From: Limnochordaceae bacterium
GTDB lineage: Bacteria > Bacillota > Limnochordia > Limnochordales > DUMU01
Length of the DNA stretch: 64,000 bases
NCBI GenBank assembly: GCA_014896305.1
Contig: JADBKQ010000003.1
Span: 122,389-186,388 of the forward strand
Reading direction: 5' to 3'
The notes beneath the pieces are model-generated. The model worked only from the letters and a program-made list of their open reading frames with translations, was not told the DNA's origin and did not search any database. This document shows, piece after piece, positions 18,959-25,725 of this stretch. The translations under genes were made by a program, and so were the position numbers. Numbering within the stretch: the stretch's first letter is position 1; the number at the start of each line of letters is the position of its first letter.

Positions 18959-21655
18959 CCGAGCCAATTTCTGTCGCAGGCGCTGCTCCAGCGCGGGTGT
19001 CAACGGCACCTCGACCGCTGGCCAGCGGGCAGCGGCAGCAGGGGCGGGCCCAGAAGCAACCATCACGTCCGTCTGGCCTCTATCCACGTCTGTAGCTGCC
19101 CCGCCGGTGGCTGCCGCCGACGACGAGCCTGACGCCAGCACGTTCTCTGGGGAGGTTGCCATTGCTGATGTAGCCGCTGTCTCGACGGCGGCCAACGCGG
19201 CCGCAGGCGAACCCATATTTTGAACTGGGGCCGGTGCGGACTCTTGCGCCAGACGGGCCTTCGCCTCGTCCAGCCGGGCGGCCAACGGCCCTGCCAGCGG
19301 CTGTTGCAGCATGGCCGCCAAAAGCAGCAAGGCGGCCTGTTTGTTCGGGACCAATCCCGCGGTACCGTTGCCCCCTCCACCACCGGGGAAGGCGATGGGC
19401 GCGCCTACGCAGGAAGGGCAACCGTCGGCACAAGGACAGCCCTGGATCAGGTCGAGGCAGCTGGCCAGGACTTGATCGAGGAGCCGGTAAACCCGCTCGC
19501 TGAACCCCAACCCGCCCGGATACCGGTCATACACATAAACCGCCGGTAGCCCCGCCGCACCCGTATCGACCGTCGTGCCCACGTCGGCTGGATCGCACAT
19601 GGCATACAGGGGGACCACTTCGGCCAGCGTGTTGGCCAGTCCAAGCAACCCTTCCGCGGCACTCAGCCCGGCTGCCTCCACCAGCCGGCGGGCTTGCTGG
19701 CCGGGGGCCAGCCAGACGCCGAGCGTGTGCAATGTCCGAGTGGGTAACCCTTGAATCAAGCCGTAACCGACATTCTCCCGGGTGGAGAAGCGGATCTTCT
19801 TGAACATATACGGAGCAAAGAAGATGTCGACCGCCCCAAAGCCTGCAGTCGCCTCGCTCTTCTCCTGGCTCGCCTCCACCCGCTCTACCCGCACCCGGCG
19901 TTCCGCCACAGCCTGGGTGTAATACTCCAGCTCTTCCTTGTGCACGTGAGCCACGTGCTGCTCGGTGTCTAGCCGGTCCACCAGGTAGCTTTCGCCGTTG
20001 TGCAGGTAGACCGCTTGCGGGTGAAGCTCGAGGAAGGCACTCACCTCATCGGTCGTCCCCAGTACCTGGGGTGGAGCCCCCGGTTCTTTGTCGAGGACCG
20101 TATAGGTGACATCATCCAGGGTACGCAGGCCAAACTGGCTGGCCGGATGGGGATGCCCCTGCCAGCGAGCCTGCCCGCCTACTCGTATGACCTCCCCCTG
20201 CTCCTCCAGCAGCTGCAGCAACGACGGGGCATACCGGCCAAACAGCGTCAACTCCTCCGGAACGAGCACGGTCTCGGCCAGAGCCGCGCGCAGATGGTTC
20301 AGACAAACGTATGGGTTGCCCGGGTCGATCACAGCGTGCTCGGGCGAGCGGCCGAAAAAGTAGTCGGGGTGGCGACAAAGGTACTGATCGATAGGACCGG
20401 GTCCGGCAATCAGCACGGATAGCGATGGCTCTTGCCCGCGCCCCGCTCGTCCTGCCTGCTGCCAGGTGCTAGCGATGGAGCCGGGATACCCCACCAGCAC
20501 GCTGGCGTCGAGCCCCCCGACGTCGATTCCGAGTTCGAGAGCGTTAGTAGAGGAGACCGCCAGCAGTTCACCGGAGAAGAGCTGTTGCTCCACCTGGCGA
20601 CGTTCTTGCGGCAAGTAGCCGCCGCGGTAGGCACGAATCCGGTTGGCCAGGCGGGGGGCTTGCCGCAGCAATTCTTCCTGCACGTAGCGGTAGAGTAACT
20701 CCGCCCCACCCCGCGTGCGGCTGAACACAATGCTGGTCACCTGCTGCTCCATGAGCCGGACCACCAGGTCCCGCGCCTCCAGGACGCTGCTGCGCCGGAT
20801 CTCTCCCTGGCTCACCACGGGCGGATTCCACAGGACGAAGGTGCGCGGACCCCTGGGCGAGCCGTCCTCATCTACCACCGTGAACGGGGAACCAACCAGG
20901 GCAGACGCCAGTTCACCCGCATTGGCCACCGTCGCTGAAGCTGCCAGGAATTGGAGTTTCGCTTGCGGGTTGTGTATCCGCACCAGACGGGCCAACCGTC
21001 GCAAAACCAGGGCGACGTTGGAGCCGAAGACGCCGCGGTATGTGTGAATCTCGTCGATGACCACCCAGCGCAGTTGACCCAGGAAATGGGACCAAACGCC
21101 ATGATTGGGCAGAATGCCGGCATGAAGCATGTCGGGGTTGGTCAGGATGATCTGACCTTCCGCCCGCAAGCGACGCCGGGCTGCCACCGGCGTATCCCCG
21201 TCGTAGGTACCGGCCCGCAGGCGAATCCCAGCTAGCTTCTGCGCAAGTTGCTCGAGGGAGCGCAGTTGATCTTGAGCCAGCGCCTTGGTGGGAAAGAGGT
21301 ACAGCGCCCGGTGATTGGGATGAGAGAGCAGATCTTCCAGCACGGGCAGGTTGTAACACAGGCTCTTGCCACTGGCCGTACCCGTGACCACCACCACGTT
21401 GTGGCCGGCCCGGGCCAGATCCAGGCTGCGCGCCTGGTGGACGTAGAGCTGAGAGACCCCCTGTTGGGCCAGCGCCTGCGCCAGGGAAGGCGGCAACGGC
21501 TGGGCAGGCTGGGCGTAGCGGGCCGGACGCGCCGGCAGTTCACGCAATGTCAAGAGGCGGGGGGAGCGTGGCGTACCGCGGCCCGGGCGGGCGGGTTCTT
21601 CGGGTTGCGTGGCCCATTCCGCCCGCAGGGCGTCGAGAAACTGGCGAACGTTCAT
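18830..21655 (-). CDS. mrfA: DEAD/DEAH-box helicase MrfA (YprA-like) with C-terminal Cys cluster
   Basis: SF2 helicase of 941 residues. The N-terminal RecA half has Q-motif-like residues, Walker A TGTASGKSLCYNLP near residue 92, and Walker B DEIH in VVIDEIHTYRGVFG near 202; the C-terminal half has IVFSRTRGGAELL, SSTNALELGIDVG and QQAGRAGRG. The DUF1998-like C-terminal domain carries a four-cysteine cluster (CLDLIQGCPCADGCPSC), matching MrfA of Bacillus subtilis, which acts with the MrfB exonuclease in mitomycin C lesion repair. MrfB is not in the window. The tail after about residue 800 is low-complexity. Start ATG overlaps the murC stop (ATGA). Confidence 0.9.
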   Translation of the reverse strand: MNVRQFLDALRAEWATQPEEPARPGRGTPRSPRLLTLRELPARPARYAQPAQPLPPSLAQALAQQGVSQLYVHQARSLDLARAGHNVVVVTGTASGKSLCYNLPVLEDLLSHPNHRALYLFPTKALAQDQLRSLEQLAQKLAGIRLRAGTYDGDTPVAARRRLRAEGQIILTNPDMLHAGILPNHGVWSHFLGQLRWVVIDEIHTYRGVFGSNVALVLRRLARLVRIHNPQAKLQFLAASATVANAGELASALVGSPFTVVDEDGSPRGPRTFVLWNPPVVSQGEIRRSSVLEARDLVVRLMEQQVTSIVFSRTRGGAELLYRYVQEELLRQAPRLANRIRAYRGGYLPQERRQVEQQLFSGELLAVSSTNALELGIDVGGLDASVLVGYPGSIASTWQQAGRAGRGQEPSLSVLIAGPGPIDQYLCRHPDYFFGRSPEHAVIDPGNPYVCLNHLRAALAETVLVPEELTLFGRYAPSLLQLLEEQGEVIRVGGQARWQGHPHPASQFGLRTLDDVTYTVLDKEPGAPPQVLGTTDEVSAFLELHPQAVYLHNGESYLVDRLDTEQHVAHVHKEELEYYTQAVAERRVRVERVEASQEKSEATAGFGAVDIFFAPYMFKKIRFSTRENVGYGLIQGLPTRTLHTLGVWLAPGQQARRLVEAAGLSAAEGLLGLANTLAEVVPLYAMCDPADVGTTVDTGAAGLPAVYVYDRYPGGLGFSERVYRLLDQVLASCLDLIQGCPCADGCPSCVGAPIAFPGGGGGNGTAGLVPNKQAALLLLAAMLQQPLAGPLAARLDEAKARLAQESAPAPVQNMGSPAAALAAVETAATSAMATSPENVLASGSSSAAATGGAATDVDRGQTDVMVASGPAPAAAARWPAVEVPLTPALEQRLRQKLARLREGIPQDRPAWERRPAPTPGGSRTLTRRGRGDQSYGAEQDQ

Positions 21656-23175
21656 GGGCGACCGCTCTCCTGCGAAGAGGCGAGCGATGAGCCTGGGGTC
21701 ACCGTCGATCCTTCAATGCGCCGGCCTATCTGGCGGGCAGCTACCGTGATGTCGCCCGCCCCCATGCAAAGGATGAGATCCCCGGAACGGGCATGGGAGC
21801 AGACGTACTCCACCACCTCGTCCAGGGTTGGCAGGTAATGGACCGGTCGCTGCAGTTCCTGCTCCACCTTCCGGGCAAGAACAGCACCATCGACATCGGG
21901 CCATGGTTCTTCGGGCGGGGGAGAATAGACCTGGGTCATCACGATCTCATCGGCCTGTCGAAACGCCGCCGGGAACTGGTCGAGCAAGTAGTGGGTGCGA
22001 GCATAGCGGTGGGGCTGGAAGACCGCCCAGAGACGGCCCGGATGGCCAGTACGCGCCGCGGCGATCGTCGCGGCGATCTCTGAGGGGTGGTGGGCGTAAT
22101 CATCGATCACCCGAATCCCACCGGTCTCGCCCACCGTCTCAAAGCGGCGGCGAGCGCCCCGAAACATGGCCAGGGCCGCACAGGCCGGTTCCAGGTCCAG
22201 GCCGAGCCAGTGAACCACCGCCAGTGCCGCCAGAGCGTTGGAAACGTTGTGGCGCCCAGGAATACGCAGCTGTAACTCCCCCACCGGCTTGCCCTGGTGC
22301 AAGAGCTGGGCGCGAGCCCTGCCACCCTCTAGCTGGATCCGATCCGCACTCCATTCCGCCGGCACATCCAGCCCGTAGGTCACCAGAGGTCGCGGCCAAT
22401 CGGCCGTCAGTTGCCGAAGCGTGGGCGAGTCCACCCCAACCACGCCTACCCCCTCGGGCTTCACCTGGCCAAGGAACTGGCGGTAGGCCGCTACCAGGCG
22501 GGTAAAGTCGCCGCCGTAATGCTCGAGGTGGTCGGGCTCGATGTTGGTGATGACCGTCACCGTAGGATAATAACGTAGAAACGAGCTGTCACTTTCGTCC
22601 GCTTCGGCGACCACCCAATGCTCGTCGGGCAGGCTTACCCACCGCCGGGCGGTGGCAGACCCGGTTGCTGCCAGCTCGGGCTCGGCCGGGGGGCGAACGC
22701 TCTCCCCAGAACGCGCCCTCCCGTCCCTCCCGGGCGTGCATATGGGCCACCGTTCCCCTTGAATCTGCCCACCGATCACCCCTTCCACCCGTAGTCCAGC
22801 CTGCCGCAGCGCCACCGTGATCATGGAGGTGGTGGTCGTCTTGCCGTGCGCCCCCGTCACCGCCACAGAATGTCCCTGGTTGACCAGACGGGCGAGCAGA
22901 TCGGACCGGTGAACGACGCGTAACCCCAGACGACGGGCCTCCAGCAACTCGGGATTATCTGCGGGAATGGCCGTGGAGATGACCACCTCATCCGCTCCGT
23001 GTACCTGTTCAGCCCGGTGGCCTACGTAAATGATCGCTCCCGCCTCCCTGAGATGCTGGAGGACCTCGCTGTCGTACAAGTCAGACCCGGACACGGGCTC
23101 CCCCCGGTCCAGTAGAACCCGGGCCAAGGAGCTCATGCCCGCTCCCCCGATTCCGATAAAGTGGTGATGGCCCAT
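21652..23175 (-). CDS. murC: UDP-N-acetylmuramate--L-alanine ligase
   Basis: Cytoplasmic ligase adding L-Ala to UDP-MurNAc. Family motifs are GIGGAGMSSLARVL near the N-terminus, the ATP loop TGAHGKTTTTSM, EADESD, NIEPDHLEHYGG, HNVSNALAAL, DDYAHHPSEI and FQPHRYART. Start at 23175 (MGHHHFIGIGG) is chosen because it fits the family and follows AGGGGGG; the track adds 13 residues. About 35-40 extra residues, rich in Arg, Pro and Ala, are inserted between VIGGQIQGERW and VVAEADESD. The gene lies outside the dcw cluster and is translationally coupled to mrfA. Confidence 0.96.
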   Translation of the reverse strand: MGHHHFIGIGGAGMSSLARVLLDRGEPVSGSDLYDSEVLQHLREAGAIIYVGHRAEQVHGADEVVISTAIPADNPELLEARRLGLRVVHRSDLLARLVNQGHSVAVTGAHGKTTTTSMITVALRQAGLRVEGVIGGQIQGERWPICTPGRDGRARSGESVRPPAEPELAATGSATARRWVSLPDEHWVVAEADESDSSFLRYYPTVTVITNIEPDHLEHYGGDFTRLVAAYRQFLGQVKPEGVGVVGVDSPTLRQLTADWPRPLVTYGLDVPAEWSADRIQLEGGRARAQLLHQGKPVGELQLRIPGRHNVSNALAALAVVHWLGLDLEPACAALAMFRGARRRFETVGETGGIRVIDDYAHHPSEIAATIAAARTGHPGRLWAVFQPHRYARTHYLLDQFPAAFRQADEIVMTQVYSPPPEEPWPDVDGAVLARKVEQELQRPVHYLPTLDEVVEYVCSHARSGDLILCMGAGDITVAARQIGRRIEGSTVTPGSSLASSQESGRP

Positions 23176-23356
23176 CTGCCGGCCCCCCCTGCGTTGACTG
23201 CCTGCCCGCCTCAAGGTAGGGAAGGCGCTCAGGCTCCATGCGGCAGGTAGCCGCCGCGTGTGCCAGCATTCCCCAAGAGCGGCGGTTTATCCTGCCTGGA
23301 CTGCACCGACTCCTCCGGATACAGCCCCGTCAGCGGGGTTCGAGCCGGGTAGGACC

Positions 23357-24259
23357 TCACGTCTGGCCAGCCGCCGGGGTGTGGGTCGACGGGAGTGACG
23401 GCGGCGTCGGAACAGGCGCCGGGGCAGGTGCAGGCGAAGGTGAGGGCACAGGTCCTGCGGCGCCCCGCACTACCTGAGCCAGTACTTCGGCCAGCGCGGC
23501 CGCGCTGCGTCGAGCCTCCTCCAGAGTGTTGTCGGTATAGTCGCCTATATACACCGTCAGACTGTTCGGATGCAGCTTTCCATTATAGTCCTGATGCTGC
23601 GTTTTGAGCCCGCGCGAAAGATCTGGATAGAGGTGGTTGAGGCCTGTTCGAACCTGTTCGGCAAAGGCGAAATTCCGTTCTAGTTCCGGATTGTCTAGAT
23701 CCCCCACGACGAGCAGGATTTTGGCCGCCGGCTGCCCATTGGCCATCCCGGTGGTGTACCCCTTGGGCTTGCCGGGCAGACCGTCCCGGTGGATATCCAC
23801 CACGGCGGCGACGTTCGGATGAGCCTGCAAGGTCCGCTTGACCACCTCGGCAGCGCTCTTGTAGGCTTCATCATACCGCGGCCAGTCGTTGAGTTGCTGC
23901 AGATGGATAGCCTCGATCCCCCGGGCCTCCAACTGCCGGGCGAGCTCCGCCCCGACCTCCACGATATCCCCGGCGCGACCCCGGGCATGGCTCTCCGCTG
24001 GCTGGTAGTTTTCGGTGGCGTGCGTATGGTAGATCACCACCACCGGCCGGCTGTCCGCTCCTCCTGCGCTCCCTCCGCTGCTGCCCTGACCTCCGGGCAA
24101 GTTTACCTGGGGCAACGAGGAGAGGTTCTGACCCTGTTGCCGGGCGGACGGCGGCCAGACCCCGGTCACCCGCAGGACGACAACGCCCACCACCACCAAG
24201 ACAACCAAAACGAACAGAAGTCCCGGTCCTCGTGCTTCTCTTCCGGCTGCTTTGGCCAA
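23357..24259 (-). CDS. spoIIP: Stage II sporulation protein P
   Basis: Membrane-anchored peptidoglycan amidase/endopeptidase that drives engulfment together with SpoIID and SpoIIM. A single N-terminal transmembrane helix (residues 13-32) is followed by a Gly/Ser linker and the SpoIIP domain with its hallmark IYHTHATENY (zinc His and catalytic region), a VDIHRDG motif and the C-terminal YIGDYTDNTLEEARRSA. The last 40 residues are a Pro-Ala-Pro-rich tail. Start is TTG at 24259 with GGGAGGCGG upstream; that ribosome site overlaps a strong hairpin. At 300 residues it is shorter than Bacillus subtilis SpoIIP (about 400). Confidence 0.93.
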   Translation of the reverse strand: MAKAAGREARGPGLLFVLVVLVVVGVVVLRVTGVWPPSARQQGQNLSSLPQVNLPGGQGSSGGSAGGADSRPVVVIYHTHATENYQPAESHARGRAGDIVEVGAELARQLEARGIEAIHLQQLNDWPRYDEAYKSAAEVVKRTLQAHPNVAAVVDIHRDGLPGKPKGYTTGMANGQPAAKILLVVGDLDNPELERNFAFAEQVRTGLNHLYPDLSRGLKTQHQDYNGKLHPNSLTVYIGDYTDNTLEEARRSAAALAEVLAQVVRGAAGPVPSPSPAPAPAPVPTPPSLPSTHTPAAGQT

Positions 24260-24271
24260 CGTGGACCGCCT

Positions 24272-24300
24272 CCCTTCGGCATCAACCGTATGCCGAAGGG
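24272..24300 (-). promoter_or_regulatory. Hairpin covering the spoIIP ribosome-binding site
   Basis: Perfect 11-bp inverted repeat CCCTTCGGCAT / ATGCCGAAGGG with a 7-nt loop in the 81-nt gap between hslO and spoIIP. On the minus-strand transcript the 3' arm contains GAAGGG of the spoIIP Shine-Dalgarno region. No U tract follows, so it is more likely a translational control element or RNA processing site than a terminator. Confidence 0.55.
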
Positions 24301-24340
24301 GACCGGCTTAGACCGGACAGGCTCACCCTGCACCATCAAT

Positions 24341-25261
24341 CTATCCAGCGTCTCCGAGCTTCGCCAAGAGTTGGCGCAGCTCCCCTTCGCTGAACTCATA
24401 GGTCCGGCCGCAGAAACGGCAGACCAGCTGAGCGCCATGATCTTTGGCGATCATCTCCCGGATGGCCTCTTCGCCCAGGCTCAACAAACCTGCCCCCAAC
24501 CGCTGGCGGGAGCAAGAGCAAGTAAAAGCGGCTGGCTGGGAGGACAGAATCTGCAGGTTCATATCGGCAAACAGGCTCTGCAACAGCTCCTCGGGTTTCT
24601 TGCCCTCCTCGAGCTGGTGAGTGATCGTCGGCATCGCCTGGAGACGTGCCTCCATCGCACGAATGCTTGCGTCCGTCGCCCCCGGTAAGGCCTCGACCAG
24701 CAGTCCCCCTGCCCGCAAAACGTTCCCTTCTTCGTCCAGGCTCACGCCTAGCGCTACGGCGGCCCGGCGCTGTTCCGAACTGGCCAGGTAATGGGCTAGG
24801 TCCTGCGCAATCTCGCCCGAAACCAGAGGTACGGCGCCCCGGTACGGCTCTCGCAAACCCAGCTCCTTGATCACCCAGAGCGTTCCCTTGCCTACGGCCG
24901 CCCCCACGTCGATCTTGCCGTCCGGCCGGCGAGGCAGCTCCACATGTGGTTGTTGAACATAACCCCGAACCGCCCCTGTCCCGGTCGCCTCCGCCACCAC
25001 CATGCCCAGGGGCCCGTTGCCCATCAACTCTAGCAAGACACGCTCCTGGCCCTTTTGTAGTCCAGCGAGCAACAGGGCACCGGTCAGCGCCCGGCCCAAG
25101 GCGCAGGTGGCGGTGGGCCACGTGTCATGCCGGCGCCGGGCCTCAGCCACCAGTTTGTCGGTACGGGCCGCCAAAGCTAGCCAGTCGCCAGCCGGCGTCA
25201 TGGCATGCACCAGGCGATCCCGGCTCAGAGGGTCATCCAATGAACGGACGGCTTCTACCAT
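24341..25261 (-). CDS. hslO: Redox-regulated chaperone Hsp33
   Basis: Cytoplasmic holdase activated by oxidation of its zinc-bound cysteines. The zinc site is visible at the C-terminus as CSC near residue 240 and CRFCG 30-odd residues later. The core shows VRGYVQ, the G-rich VGKGTLWVIKELG strand and SSEQRRAAVALGV, typical of the family. The start at 25261 (MVEAV) gives about 306 residues and follows GAGGTGG; the longer track ORF runs into the upstream gene. The ATG overlaps the stop of the HTH-membrane gene. Confidence 0.96.
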   Translation of the reverse strand: MVEAVRSLDDPLSRDRLVHAMTPAGDWLALAARTDKLVAEARRRHDTWPTATCALGRALTGALLLAGLQKGQERVLLELMGNGPLGMVVAEATGTGAVRGYVQQPHVELPRRPDGKIDVGAAVGKGTLWVIKELGLREPYRGAVPLVSGEIAQDLAHYLASSEQRRAAVALGVSLDEEGNVLRAGGLLVEALPGATDASIRAMEARLQAMPTITHQLEEGKKPEELLQSLFADMNLQILSSQPAAFTCSCSRQRLGAGLLSLGEEAIREMIAKDHGAQLVCRFCGRTYEFSEGELRQLLAKLGDAG

Positions 25262-25725
25262 ACCCACCTCACCACTACCCACCCCACCAGCAGGACGAGT
25301 AACAACAACAGCAGCAACAGCAGCGAAGGGCGGATGACGCCACGGCGTTGACGCCGCTGCCGGCGGCGTCGTTCTCGGGAGACTCGCTGCTCCCGGGCCT
25401 GGCCCAGCTCCGTGGCGGCCGCCTCCTGCTTGCCCGCCCATCGCCCTTCGTCCCGGGTACCGCTACCGCCGGCAAGCTCGTCCGGGCCAGCCAGCAACGT
25501 GTCGGGCACCAGGCCCAGGAACCGGGCATAGGAACGAAAGAAAGCCCGCGCATAGAACGTCCCCGGACAGGCAGCCCAGTCATCCCGTTCCAGCGCCAGC
25601 AGGTAGCGCTGGCGTATGTGGGTAGCCTGCTCCACCTCGGCCAGCGACAGGCCCTGGGCCAGGCGAGCCTGCCGCAACCGTTCCCCCATCCCGGCCGTCG
25701 CCGGATTGAAGTCCGCGGGATTCAT
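25255..25725 (-). CDS. Short RodZ-like HTH protein with C-terminal membrane helix
   Basis: Protein of 156 residues with an N-terminal Xre/RodZ-type helix-turn-helix (GERLRQARLAQGLSLAEVEQATHIRQRYLLALE; residues 13-50), the RodZ-like YARAFFRSYARFLGL segment, a charged Arg-rich linker and a C-terminal membrane helix made of a long Leu run. RodZ proteins anchor MreB and have an extracytoplasmic domain after the helix; here the protein stops right after it. The poly-Leu is encoded by a near trinucleotide repeat. It abuts the ftsK stop and overlaps hslO. Identity as a true RodZ is uncertain. Confidence 0.85.
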   Translation of the reverse strand: MNPADFNPATAGMGERLRQARLAQGLSLAEVEQATHIRQRYLLALERDDWAACPGTFYARAFFRSYARFLGLVPDTLLAGPDELAGGSGTRDEGRWAGKQEAAATELGQAREQRVSRERRRRQRRQRRGVIRPSLLLLLLLLLVLLVGWVVVRWVW

